The notes beneath the pieces are model-generated. The model did no database searches. It saw nothing but the letters and a program-made list of their open reading frames with translations, and was not told the DNA's origin. The position numbers were made by a program, and so were the translations under genes. A stretch of 56,482 nt of DNA from an uncultured Kiritimatiellota bacterium (GTDB lineage Bacteria > Verrucomicrobiota > Kiritimatiellia > RFP12 > UBA1067), in the NCBI GenBank assembly GCA_934675625.1, contig CAKURH010000006.1, forward strand, positions 1-56,482. Direction: 5' to 3'. Of the stretch, positions 21,435 through 29,464 are shown piece by piece. How positions within the stretch are numbered: the first letter of the stretch is position 1; each line of letters starts with the position of its first letter.

Positions 21435-22571
21435 ATGAAAAAGGAAATTCGCAAAGTTCTCGTCATCAACTCGGGCTCCAGCTCGCTCAAGTACCAGCTC
21501 TTCGACATGAAGACCGAGACGCGCCTCGCGAAGGGGCTCGTCGAGCGCATCGGCTGCGGCGGTCCGAAGGATCACGCCGAGGCCCTGAAGCAGGTCGTCG
21601 CCGAACTCGGCGACAAGGCGCAGGGCATCGACGCGATCGGGCACCGCGTCCTCCACGGCGGCGAGGTCTTCAAGGACTCGGCGCTCATGAGCAAGGCGAA
21701 CATGGCGAAGGCGAAGAAGCTCGTGAAGTTCGGCCCCCTGCACATGCCGGCGAACCTCGGCGGCATCGAGGCGTGCGAGAAGATCTTCAAGGGCGTCCCG
21801 AATGTCGGCGTCTTCGACACGGCCTTCCACATCGCGACGATGCCGGACTGCGCGGGCATGTACGCGATCGACCCGAAGTACTACAAGAAGCTCGGCATCC
21901 GCAAGTACGGCTTCCACGGCACGTCGCACAAGTTCGTGACGCTCGCGGCGGCGAAGTTCCTGAAGAAGCCGCTGTCGAAGGTGAACCTCGTCACGTGCCA
22001 CCTCGGCAACGGCAGCTCGCTCGCGGCAATCAAGAACGGCCAGGTCGTCGACACGACGATGGGCCTCACGCCGCTCGCCGGCCTCGTGATGGGCACGCGC
22101 TGCGGCAACATCGACGCGGCGGCTGTCCTGGCGATTATGGAGGCCGAGCATCTCACGCCTGAACAGGCGGACACGCTCCTCAACAAGAAGTCGGGCCTGC
22201 TCGCGCTCACGGGGTCGAGCGACTGCCGCGACATCTGCGCGAAGGCCGACAAGGGCGACAAGATGGCCGAGCTCGCGCTGGAGATGCTCGCCTACCGCGT
22301 CGCGCTCTACATCGGCGGCTACAACACGATTGTCGGCGGGGCGGACGCCATCGTCCTGACGGGTGGCATCGGCGAGAACTCGTCGGAGGTGCGCGCGCGC
22401 ATCCTCGCACGCCTCGGTGCGCTCGGCATCAAGCTCGACAAGACGGCGAACAAGGTGCGCGGCGAGCTGAAGGTCATCTCGACGAAGGACTCGAAAATCC
22501 CCGTCGTGGTCATCCCGACGAACGAGGAGCTGATGATCGCCCGCGACACGGTAAGAGTCTTGGGAGAATAA
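21435..22571 (+). CDS. ackA: Acetate kinase
   Basis: Cytoplasmic acetate kinase: acetyl phosphate + ADP gives acetate + ATP, the substrate-level phosphorylation step of mixed-acid fermentation. The 378 residues fit the family (about 400). The signature N-S-G-S-S-S-L-K-Y lies at the N-terminus (residues ~12-20); F-D-T-A-F-H, G-F-H-G-T-S-H and C-H-L-G-N-G-S-S follow in the correct order, with G-G-I-G-E-N near the C-terminus. The start is ATG 21435 after an A-rich leader with a weak GAGAAAG. pta lies 87 bp downstream, the classic pair. A weak promoter (TTGTCC 21392, 16 bp, TTTAAT 21414) lies very close to the start, so transcription may instead begin upstream of or within the 165-bp element. Confidence 0.97.
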   Translation: MKKEIRKVLVINSGSSSLKYQLFDMKTETRLAKGLVERIGCGGPKDHAEALKQVVAELGDKAQGIDAIGHRVLHGGEVFKDSALMSKANMAKAKKLVKFGPLHMPANLGGIEACEKIFKGVPNVGVFDTAFHIATMPDCAGMYAIDPKYYKKLGIRKYGFHGTSHKFVTLAAAKFLKKPLSKVNLVTCHLGNGSSLAAIKNGQVVDTTMGLTPLAGLVMGTRCGNIDAAAVLAIMEAEHLTPEQADTLLNKKSGLLALTGSSDCRDICAKADKGDKMAELALEMLAYRVALYIGGYNTIVGGADAIVLTGGIGENSSEVRARILARLGALGIKLDKTANKVRGELKVISTKDSKIPVVVIPTNEELMIARDTVRVLGE

Positions 22572-22581
22572 AGCAAAGACA

Positions 22582-22633
22582 AGTGCCTCCGTGTCTCTGA
22601 ATCTCAGAAATCTCCGTGTTAAGCGCCGCAGGC
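22582..22633 (+). repeat. Interspersed CTCCGTG-type repeat, intergenic copy
   Basis: Intergenic copy of the repeat also found inside uvrA. It consists of degenerate CCTCCGTG-like units and ends with CCGTGTTAAGCGCCGCAGGC (22614-22633). The same 20 nt recur at 35364-35383, and the last 18 of them at 35657-35674. Confidence 0.75.
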
Positions 22634-22658
22634 AACAAGCAAAAGCGAAACGTCAAAA

Positions 22659-23696
22659 ATGAATGCAATCAAGAACATCATCGAAAAGGCATCGAAGCTG
22701 AACGGCACGGTCGTCCTGCCAGAGGGCCATGACCCGCGCGTCATCACGGCGGCTTGCGCTGTCGTCGACCGCCACATCTGCACGCCGGTCGTGCTCGGCA
22801 CGGCGGCAGAAATCGCCGACGCCGAGGCGAAAGCGGGCCTGAAGCTCGCTGACCGCAACATCAAGGTCATCGACTACACGCAGGGCGACGCGGAACTCGA
22901 AGCCGCCTACCTGGAGGCCTGGAACGCGAAGGAGTCGCGCAAGCCAGCCGAGAAGCAGAAGATCATCGACTTCGCCGGGGCGCAGAAGACGCTCCGCACG
23001 AAGCGCATCTACTTCGGCGGTATGATGGTCAAGTTCGGCCGCGTGAACGGACTCGTCGCCGGCTCCATCGCCTCGACGGGCGACATGCTGCGCGCGGCGT
23101 TCCACACGCTCGGCACGCAGAAGGGCGTGAAGACGGCCTCCTCGTGCTTCATTCTCGACCTCAAGAAGCCGACGGCGTCGGGCGACAGCGTGCTCGCGTT
23201 CGGCGACTGCGCCGTCATTCCCAACCCGACGGCCGAGCAGCTTGTCGACATCGGCCTCGCGACGGCCCAGACGTACCGGGATCTTACGGGCCACGAGCCG
23301 AAGGTCGCCTACCTCTCGTTCTCCACGAAGGGTTCCGCCGGCGGCGACCTCGTCGAGAAGGTGCAGAAGGCGGTCGAGCTCGCGAAGCCGGTCTTTGCCG
23401 AGAAGGGCATCAAGATGGACGGCGAACTGCAGTTCGACGCGGCCATCGTGCCGTCGGTCGGACAGCAGAAAAACAAGGACGGCGCGATTCAGGGCGATGC
23501 GAACGTCTTCATCTTCCCCGACCTTCAGGCGGGCAACATCGGCTACAAGATTGCGCAACGCCTCGGCGAGGCGGATGCGATTGGCCCGAACCTGCAGGGG
23601 CTCGCGAAGGCGATGAACGACCTCTCGCGCGGCTGCTCGGCGGAGGACATCGTCGGCACCATCTGCGTCACGCTGCTGCAGTCAACGACGAAGTGA
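22659..23696 (+). CDS. pta: Phosphate acetyltransferase
   Basis: Converts acetyl-CoA + Pi to acetyl phosphate + CoA, feeding AckA directly upstream. The 345 residues match the short PTA class, which carries only the catalytic PTA/PTB domain. The N-terminal V-L-P-E-G-H-D-P-R, the G-L-V-A-G-S segment in the middle and the C-terminal N-V-F-I-F-P-D-L-Q-A-G-N-I-G-Y-K block are family hallmarks. The leader is A-rich (AAACGTCAAAA before ATG 22659) without a clear Shine-Dalgarno sequence. The interspersed repeat ends 25 nt upstream of the start codon. No insertion is seen in this gene. Confidence 0.96.
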   Translation: MNAIKNIIEKASKLNGTVVLPEGHDPRVITAACAVVDRHICTPVVLGTAAEIADAEAKAGLKLADRNIKVIDYTQGDAELEAAYLEAWNAKESRKPAEKQKIIDFAGAQKTLRTKRIYFGGMMVKFGRVNGLVAGSIASTGDMLRAAFHTLGTQKGVKTASSCFILDLKKPTASGDSVLAFGDCAVIPNPTAEQLVDIGLATAQTYRDLTGHEPKVAYLSFSTKGSAGGDLVEKVQKAVELAKPVFAEKGIKMDGELQFDAAIVPSVGQQKNKDGAIQGDANVFIFPDLQAGNIGYKIAQRLGEADAIGPNLQGLAKAMNDLSRGCSAEDIVGTICVTLLQSTTK

Positions 23697-23725
23697 GTTG
23701 CTTTCGCTGAAATTTGGAATGTAAA

Positions 23726-24790
23726 ATGACCGAAACCGAAATGATCACGCGCGCGAAGCAAGTCTTCGACGTCGAAATCGAGGGGCTGAAGAAGACCCGC
23801 GATTCGCTCGGCGCGTCGTTCGTTTCGGCTATTCGCCTCATGCAGGACTGCGTGGCGAACGACGGGCTCGTCGTCGTCACGGGCGTCGGCAAGAACCTGC
23901 ACGTCGCGGAGAAGATGAGCGCCATCTTCGCCTCGACGGGCACGCGCTCGATTGTTCTCAACCCCGTGCAGGCGATGCACGGCGACCTCGGCATGGTCGC
24001 GTCGCGCGACCTGCTGATTGCGCTTTCGTTCAGCGGGGAGTCTGAGGAGGTCGTGCGGCTCATCCCGGCGATCCGCCGCCATGGGCTGAAGGTCATCGCG
24101 CTCACGGGCAATCCGCAGTCGACGCTCGCGCAGCTTGCCGACCTGCACGTGGAGATTCCCTGCGGCAAGGAGGCGTGTCCCTTCGGCATGGCGCCGACAA
24201 ACTCGGTCACGGCGACGCTCGCGATGGGCGACGCGCTCGCGATGGTGATGATTGATGCGCAGCGGTTCTCGCTCGCGGACTATGCGGCGAACCATCCGGC
24301 CGGCGCGATTGGCCGTGCGCTCGTCTTGAAGGTGACGGACATCATGCGCACGGGCGACCGCCTCGCGAAGGTCGCGCCGACGGCGACGGTGATGGAGGCG
24401 GTGATGGCGATGACGAAAGCGCAGGGCGGCGCGGCGGTCATTGCCGACGCGGCGGGCAAGCTTCTCGGCATCTTCACCGACGGCGACTTCCGGCGAATGC
24501 TCTCGAAGTCACTTCTGCGGACGGGACAGAGTCCGTCCCTCCCGGAGGCAGGGGAGGGACGCGCGGCGTCGCGTCCGTCACCTTGTGCCGATGCGGGGGC
24601 GTTGCTGGCAGAACCGGTTTCGGCGGTCATGACGAAATCGCCCAAGTTCGTTCATGATGACGCCTACGCGGCAGAACTGCTGAAGATCTTCGCGCGGATG
24701 CGGATTGACGACCTGCCTGTCTGCGATGCGGAGGGCCGCGTCGTGGGTCTCGTGGACATTCAGGATCTGCCGAAGATGAAGGTGATGTAA
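23726..24790 (+). CDS. kdsD: Arabinose-5-phosphate isomerase (KdsD/KpsF family)
   Basis: Interconverts ribulose-5-phosphate and arabinose-5-phosphate, the first step to Kdo for LPS. An N-terminal SIS domain (residues ~35-180: G-V-G-K-N, A-L-S-F-S-G-E-S-E-E, P-T-N-S-V-T-A-T-L-A-M-G-D-A-L-A) is followed by two CBS domains (~205-275 and ~300-353). ATG 23726 is chosen over an in-frame TTG at 23714. At 354 aa it is longer than the usual 320-330; the excess lies between the CBS domains, where a GC-rich palindromic element (24518-24576) encodes T-G-Q-S-P-S-L-P-E-A-G-E-G-R-A-A-S-R-P-S. It follows pta by 29 bp. It shows that the cell makes Kdo-type LPS or capsule. Confidence 0.93.
   Translation: MTETEMITRAKQVFDVEIEGLKKTRDSLGASFVSAIRLMQDCVANDGLVVVTGVGKNLHVAEKMSAIFASTGTRSIVLNPVQAMHGDLGMVASRDLLIALSFSGESEEVVRLIPAIRRHGLKVIALTGNPQSTLAQLADLHVEIPCGKEACPFGMAPTNSVTATLAMGDALAMVMIDAQRFSLADYAANHPAGAIGRALVLKVTDIMRTGDRLAKVAPTATVMEAVMAMTKAQGGAAVIADAAGKLLGIFTDGDFRRMLSKSLLRTGQSPSLPEAGEGRAASRPSPCADAGALLAEPVSAVMTKSPKFVHDDAYAAELLKIFARMRIDDLPVCDAEGRVVGLVDIQDLPKMKVM
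24518..24576 (+). repeat. Palindromic element inside kdsD coding sequence
   Basis: Three hairpins in a row: CGGAC/GTCCG (24518-24522 with 24531-24535), a perfect 9-bp stem GTCCCTCCC/GGGAGGGAC (24535-24543 with 24552-24560), and GGACGCG/CGCGTCC (24557-24563 with 24570-24576). It is translated in frame as a low-complexity Ser/Pro/Ala/Gly linker absent from typical KdsD proteins. Confidence 0.65.
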
Positions 24791-24942
24791 GAGAGAGGCG
24801 AATGACCGGATTTCAGAGCGTGAATGATTGAAATGAATAATTAATGAATTGAATGGAATGAACAAACAATTGAAGATGCAACTGAAATTTTAAATTTGAA
24901 ATCTCAATTCAAAAACCAAAAAAACCAGAAAGGAACACGAAC
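24791..24942 (+). promoter_or_regulatory. AT-rich leader of the pilus-like operon
   Basis: This 152-nt non-coding stretch is strikingly AT-rich against its GC-rich surroundings. It contains CTGAAATTTTAAATTTG (24882-24898), matching 16 of 17 positions before recA (42893-42909); both continue to CAATTCAA. A good Shine-Dalgarno (AAAGGAACACGAAC) precedes ATG 24943. A promoter is expected here, but no unambiguous -35/-10 pair can be named. Confidence 0.45.
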
Positions 24943-25647
24943 ATGAAGAAACTGATGGTTGTGACGGTGGCGGTGATGGCGGTTGCGGCGGCGGTTGCGG
25001 CGCCTCGTACCAAGAAGGGCGTGCAGGCGATGCCCGGCAACGAGGACGGGCCCGTGACGACGGGCAAGGAGGCGAAGATCCTCATCGACCAGATGCCGAA
25101 GACGGGTCAGTCGAGCTGTCTGCCTGCGCCGTCCATTCAGGGCGCGACGATGATCGGCAACTGCTACACGAAGCCGCGCAAGTGGATTGTGATCGAGACG
25201 AAGTACACGACGTACGCGAAGTTCCTCGACCAGCTCACGTTCACCTGGCACGTGATGCTGGAGACGAAGAGCGCGAAGGAGAACAAGGGCAACAAGATGG
25301 GGCTGCCGCCGTACAGCTACTTCAACACGACCGTGACCTACTACAACATCCCGCAGGGCTCGCACGCCGCGTGCGTCTGCCTGCCGCCGTCCTACCTTGA
25401 GCTCTACGGCGAGCCGAAGGCGATCGGCTTCACGGTCTCGAACCAGAACGGCGACGTCCTCGGCGGCGGCACCGTGAGCGAGATCAAGGGCATCAAGGCC
25501 GACTCGCAGTTCTGGGACGACCAGAACGTCATGAACGCGCAGCAGGGCGGCAAGCCGATGGTCGAGCGCCGTCAGGGGCTCGTCGACCGCTCGAAGACGA
25601 TCTGGGCGCTCGTGAACCCGAACGATTACGAGACGACGATGCAGTAA
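24943..25647 (+). CDS. Secreted protein, first gene of pilus-like operon (Amuc_1102 position)
   Basis: The 234-residue product has a classic Sec signal peptide (MKKLMVVTVAVMAVAAAVAA, cleavage near residue 20). The mature part is beta-rich with aromatic pairs (Y-T-T-Y, F-T-W-H-V, Y-S-Y-F-N-T-T-V-T-Y-Y) and no catalytic motif. Cysteines in S-S-C-L, G-N-C-Y and A-A-C-V-C-L could form disulfides. It is first in the operon ahead of PilM, the place held by Amuc_1102 in the Akkermansia pilus-like cluster as I recall it. The order match supports the assignment; I cannot align the sequences. Likely a periplasmic or surface accessory protein. Confidence 0.8.
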   Translation: MKKLMVVTVAVMAVAAAVAAPRTKKGVQAMPGNEDGPVTTGKEAKILIDQMPKTGQSSCLPAPSIQGATMIGNCYTKPRKWIVIETKYTTYAKFLDQLTFTWHVMLETKSAKENKGNKMGLPPYSYFNTTVTYYNIPQGSHAACVCLPPSYLELYGEPKAIGFTVSNQNGDVLGGGTVSEIKGIKADSQFWDDQNVMNAQQGGKPMVERRQGLVDRSKTIWALVNPNDYETTMQ

Positions 25648-25683
25648 GAGGCTGTCGAACAATCGAACGAATTGGTTTTTCCC

Positions 25684-27285
25684 ATGTCGAAGAAATTTCT
25701 GACATTGAACATCGGCGCGGCCAACATTGAGCTCGCCGAATACGAGGCCGGCGCGAAAGGCGTGCTGACGCTCGTCAACTACGGCACGGCGCCGCTCGCG
25801 GCGCCGCTGGACGGCGGAGACGCGAGCGCGATTCTCACGCCCGCGATTCAGGAGGTCGTGCGCACGAAAGGGATCCGCCCCGGCAAGATTGCGATCGCGA
25901 TTTCCGGGCAGATGGTGTTCCCGCGCTTCGCCGCGATTCCGATGGCGGGCGGCGCGGAGAAGTTCGAGCAGATGGTGCGCTACGAGATCGAGCAGAACAT
26001 CCCGTTCCCGATCGACGAGATCGTCTGCGACCGCCAGGTGTTGGGCGACACGGAAAACGGCGACAAGTCGGTGATGATCGTCGCCGCGAAGGTCGACCAG
26101 GTCGAGGCGCTGACGACGGCCGTCGCGGCCGCCGGCTTCTCGCCGGAGCTCGTCGACGCCGCGCCGCTTGCGCTCACGAACGCCCTGCGCCACGCCATTG
26201 GCGACGACGGCTCGTGCAATGTCCTCCTCGACATCGGCTCAAAGACGACGTCGCTCGTGATCATCGAGGGCGACAAGATCTACAACCGCTCGATTCCCGT
26301 CGCCGGCAATGCCGTGACGAAGGAGATTGCCGCCGCGCTCGGCTGCTCGACCGAGGAGGCCGAGCAGCTCAAGCAGGAGAAGGGCTACGTCTCGATGGGC
26401 GGCGTGACGGAAGACGACGACGAGGTCGCCGACCGCATCTCGAAGGCGTGTCGCGCGGTGATGACGCGCCTCAACGCCGAGATTTCGCGCTCGATCAACT
26501 TCTACCGCAGCCAGCAGGGCGGCACGGCGCCGACGCGCCTCTACCTGACGGGCGGCACCGCGCTTCTGCCGCAGATCGATGTCTTCTTCCAGGAGTCGCT
26601 TCAGATTGACGTCGTGTTCTTCAATCCGTTCGAGACGCTGGCGGTCGGCCCGAAGGTCGATGCCGCCGCGCTGGAGGCGGACGGGGCCCTCATCGCCGTC
26701 ACGGCGGGCCTCGCCCTGCACGAGGCGGGCGCGGCGCGTTTCGCGATCAACCTGCTGCCGCCGTCGCTCGTCGCGGCGCGGGCCGAGAAGGCGAAGATTC
26801 CGTTTGTCATCGCGGCCGGCGTGACGCTTGTCGCGGCGCTTGCCTGCGTGATGCTGGCGATCGGCCGTCAGGAGGAGGTCATCGCCGCGCAGCGCGACGC
26901 CGTGCAGGCGCAGGTCGCGACGCTGACGGCGTCCGACCGCAAGGTTCAGGCGGCGGAGGAGAAGTTCGCGTCTGCCGAGGTCGAGGCCGAGGCGCTGCGC
27001 AAGCTGCTCGTCGCGCGCGCGGCGGCCGCACAGCGCGTCAATGCGGTGCGCGACTCGCTGCTGCCCGGCATGTGGATCGAGCGCTGGGACGACGGACGCC
27101 TCACGGTGCGCTACTGGAGCGATCGCGTGAAGGGTCAGGGAGGCAAGACGCCGGGCGAGCTCGTCGTCGACAAGCTCAAGGGCCGTCCCTGCATTGACGC
27201 CGACACGGTCAAGATCTCGGACATGAGTGCGCTGGGCAAGGATGCGCAGGTCGAACAATTCACGGTGGAGATGAAGTTCAAATGA
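25684..27285 (+). CDS. pilM: PilM-PilN-like fusion, inner-membrane pilus assembly platform
   Basis: Residues 1 to ~345 are an actin-like ATPase of the PilM/FtsA family: N-I-G-A-A-N-I-E-L near the N-terminus, G-G-A-E-K-F-E-Q-M-V-R-Y-E-I-E-Q, L-D-I-G-S-K-T-T-S-L for phosphate binding, and Y-L-T-G-G-T-A-L-L-P later. A single transmembrane helix (~372-393) and a coiled coil plus ferredoxin-like tail follow, which is the PilN plan, so PilM and PilN appear fused (533 aa; PilM alone is about 350). The ATG at 25684 is preferred over TTG 25672 because M-S-K-K-F starts the fold. Its stop overlaps the next gene (ATGA). Known PilM binds the cytoplasmic tail of PilN; a fusion would fix that contact. Confidence 0.88.
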   Translation: MSKKFLTLNIGAANIELAEYEAGAKGVLTLVNYGTAPLAAPLDGGDASAILTPAIQEVVRTKGIRPGKIAIAISGQMVFPRFAAIPMAGGAEKFEQMVRYEIEQNIPFPIDEIVCDRQVLGDTENGDKSVMIVAAKVDQVEALTTAVAAAGFSPELVDAAPLALTNALRHAIGDDGSCNVLLDIGSKTTSLVIIEGDKIYNRSIPVAGNAVTKEIAAALGCSTEEAEQLKQEKGYVSMGGVTEDDDEVADRISKACRAVMTRLNAEISRSINFYRSQQGGTAPTRLYLTGGTALLPQIDVFFQESLQIDVVFFNPFETLAVGPKVDAAALEADGALIAVTAGLALHEAGAARFAINLLPPSLVAARAEKAKIPFVIAAGVTLVAALACVMLAIGRQEEVIAAQRDAVQAQVATLTASDRKVQAAEEKFASAEVEAEALRKLLVARAAAAQRVNAVRDSLLPGMWIERWDDGRLTVRYWSDRVKGQGGKTPGELVVDKLKGRPCIDADTVKISDMSALGKDAQVEQFTVEMKFK

Positions 27286-28304
27286 ACAAGAACCGAATGA
27301 TTCTGGCCGTCTCGGGCGGCGTGATCGGCTTGGCCGTCCTGGCCATGGCCTATTTCACTTGGAGCGCCTATGCCGCGAAGGTCGCGGCCATTGAAGGCGA
27401 CGACGAGGGCAACGACGGTCTGGAGACCGTTCAGCAGAAGGCGCAGTCGCTCACGCGCAAGAGCGTCTACCCCTGTCCGGCGAGCGTCAAGGCGATCGAG
27501 GAGAACACGGCGCGGCTCGCGGCGTGGCAGGCGGAGGCGCGCAAGCTCGCCTCGCGCGGCGACCACCCGATCCGCACGATGACGCCCGCGCAGTTCAAGA
27601 CCGACCTCGTCGCGGACGCGAAGCGGCTCTCGGCCCTGCCGGGCGCGGTGAACGGCGCCCTCGTGAAGCCCGACTTCGCGTTCGGCCCGTTCCGCAGCTA
27701 CATCGCCGAGGGCAAGATGCCGACGGAGGCCGAGCTGCCGGAGCTCCTGCGCCGGTGGAACGACGTCATGCTCGTCGTCGAGACGCTGGCCTCTTGCGGG
27801 GTCTCCGAGCTCGTGAACGTCGACTTCAAGGCGACGGCGGCAAAGGACGACGCTTCGGACAAGTCGGCGAAGAAGGGCGGCAAGAAGCCGGCGAAGAAGC
27901 GTGCGCCGACGGTGGAGCCGACAGTCCAGCCGTCCGCCTGCTCTTACGTCTTCACGTTCGCGACGCGAGCGCCGGCGTTCGTCAAGGCCGTCAATGCGCT
28001 CGGCACGAACGAGCGGTTCATGGTCGTCGACGGCTTCACGTTCGCGCGCACGGTCGATCCGGTCGGCGAAGCGCTGGGGGTCGGCGACAAGCGCGAGGCG
28101 GCGCGAAACGCCTCGGCGGGCCGTGGCCGTCGCGGTCGGCGCGGTGCGGTCGTCGAGGAGAAGAAGGACGAGACCGAGGCGAAGAACAACGGCCTTGTCA
28201 CGGATCCGGCGCTGGATGCGCCGTTCACGGTCACACTGTCCCTGACCGTCTATGATTTCAGGACAATGGAGGACGAAGCCAAGACGGAGGAGGTTGGAAA
28301 ATGA
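27282..28304 (+). CDS. PilO-like membrane protein, Amuc_1100 homologue
   Basis: 340 aa with a short cytoplasmic N-terminus, one transmembrane helix (~7-29) and a periplasmic part: helical region, then an alpha/beta region with L-A-S-C-G-V-S-E-L-V-N-V, which resembles L-A-E-C-G-L-S-K-F-I-K-V in Amuc_1100 of Akkermansia (from memory). Also shared are the M-T-P-A-Q-F-K-T-D-L segment and a late strand V-T-L-S-L-T-V-Y-D-F. Amuc_1100 is described as PilO-like in fold. A Lys-rich linker (~190-205) and an Arg/Gly-rich linker (~275-290) interrupt the periplasmic part. ATGA overlaps at both ends imply translational coupling with pilM and the next gene. Probable role: part of a PilMNOP-type alignment complex. 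Confidence 0.82.
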   Translation: MNKNRMILAVSGGVIGLAVLAMAYFTWSAYAAKVAAIEGDDEGNDGLETVQQKAQSLTRKSVYPCPASVKAIEENTARLAAWQAEARKLASRGDHPIRTMTPAQFKTDLVADAKRLSALPGAVNGALVKPDFAFGPFRSYIAEGKMPTEAELPELLRRWNDVMLVVETLASCGVSELVNVDFKATAAKDDASDKSAKKGGKKPAKKRAPTVEPTVQPSACSYVFTFATRAPAFVKAVNALGTNERFMVVDGFTFARTVDPVGEALGVGDKREAARNASAGRGRRGRRGAVVEEKKDETEAKNNGLVTDPALDAPFTVTLSLTVYDFRTMEDEAKTEEVGK

Positions 28305-29416
28305 GAGACCAGAATTTCTTTGTGTCCCACTACGATCGGATTGCCGCCGCCGTCGGCGTGCTGGCGCTCGTGGGCGGCATCGCCTTCTTCGCGCTCTCTG
28401 TCGGCGATGACCCGGAGGCGGCCGCCGCGAACGCCGCGCAGGCGGTCAGTCGCATGAAGCCGTCGGAGACGGGCGTCTCGGCCGTCGACATGACGGCCTA
28501 CGACAGTGCCGTCCGGCTCGTCAAGAGCCCGACGGTCGTGAACGAGCTGACGGGGACGAGCGCCTCGTTTCTCGCGAGCGAGCGGCGCGTCAAGTGCAAG
28601 AAGTGCCAGAAGGTGATTCCAGGTGACGTGAAGGCCTTCCCGAACTGCCCCTTCTGCGGCGAGAAGCAGGAAGAGGAGAAGAAGGTCGTCCTCGATTCCG
28701 ACGGCGACGGCATGCCGGACGAGTGGGAGAAGCGCTACGGGCTGAATCCGAACGACGCGTCGGACGCGAACGCCGACAAGGACGGCGACGGGTTCACGAA
28801 TCTTGAAGAGTATCTCGCGAAGACGGATCCGACCGATCCGCGCGACCATCCGGATTACCTCGACTCGATCAAGATCGTCCTGCCGCTCAAGGAGACCTAT
28901 CTGCCCTTCATCTTCACGAAGGCGACGAAGATCCCGGCCGGCTGGCGCTGCGAGTTCTTCGACGCCAAGCAGCGCGACGACTACGGACGCCCCGGGCGGA
29001 CGCTCTCGTCGGTCATCGGCGAGGAGATCGGCAAGGGCACGAAGAACCCGTCGGGCTATGTCCTCAAGGCCTATGAGAAGAAGGAAGTGAAGCGGGCGCG
29101 CAAGGGCATGAAGGGCCTCTTCGTCACGGTCGACGTGTCGGAGGTGACGGTTCAGCGCAAGGCCGACAACAAGCTCGTCAAGCTTGTCCTCGCGCAGGGC
29201 AAGAACGAAAAGCCGCCGGCGGTGGACGTCATGGCGACGCTCACCTACGAGCGCGGCAGCGTGACGACGTTCGAGGTTGTGCCCGGTTCGGAGCTTGACT
29301 TGAACGGCGAAAAGTTCAAGGTCGTCGAGGTCTTGCCCGTCGGAAAGGGCGCGAAGGTGAACTTCCAGAACGTCCGCACGGGCAGGAGCCGAACACTTGA
29401 TGCTCTTGAACAGTGA
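28301..29416 (+). CDS. PilP-like protein with zinc ribbon and Ca-binding motif, Amuc_1099 position
   Basis: 371 aa: one N-terminal transmembrane helix (~17-38), then a four-cysteine ribbon (C-K-K-C-Q-K, then N-C-P-F-C-G, about residues 102-127), a calcium-loop motif D-S-D-G-D-G-M-P-D-E-W-E, D-K-D-G-D-G-F-T-N-L-E-E, and a C-terminal beta domain with L-N-G-E-K-F-K-V-V-E-V, reminiscent of PilP. The Ca loops are the same motif class as in the giant secreted proteins nearby. It starts with an ATGA overlap. Its position between the PilO-like protein and the secretin fits a bridge between inner- and outer-membrane parts. A zinc ribbon next to a periplasmic domain is unusual and worth structural checking. 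Confidence 0.78.
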   Translation: MRDQNFFVSHYDRIAAAVGVLALVGGIAFFALSVGDDPEAAAANAAQAVSRMKPSETGVSAVDMTAYDSAVRLVKSPTVVNELTGTSASFLASERRVKCKKCQKVIPGDVKAFPNCPFCGEKQEEEKKVVLDSDGDGMPDEWEKRYGLNPNDASDANADKDGDGFTNLEEYLAKTDPTDPRDHPDYLDSIKIVLPLKETYLPFIFTKATKIPAGWRCEFFDAKQRDDYGRPGRTLSSVIGEEIGKGTKNPSGYVLKAYEKKEVKRARKGMKGLFVTVDVSEVTVQRKADNKLVKLVLAQGKNEKPPAVDVMATLTYERGSVTTFEVVPGSELDLNGEKFKVVEVLPVGKGAKVNFQNVRTGRSRTLDALEQ

Positions 29417-29434
29417 GAAAAGATATTGTATACT
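29406..29434 (+). promoter_or_regulatory. Internal promoter before the secretin gene
   Basis: TTGAAC (29406-29411), exactly 17 bp, TATACT (29429-29434), overlapping the end of the PilP-like gene. An AGGTGG ribosome site (about 29454-29459) precedes ATG 29465. The secretin can therefore be transcribed apart from the first four genes. Confidence 0.7.
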
Positions 29435-29464
29435 ACTACTCACACTAACGAATAGGTGGTTTAA

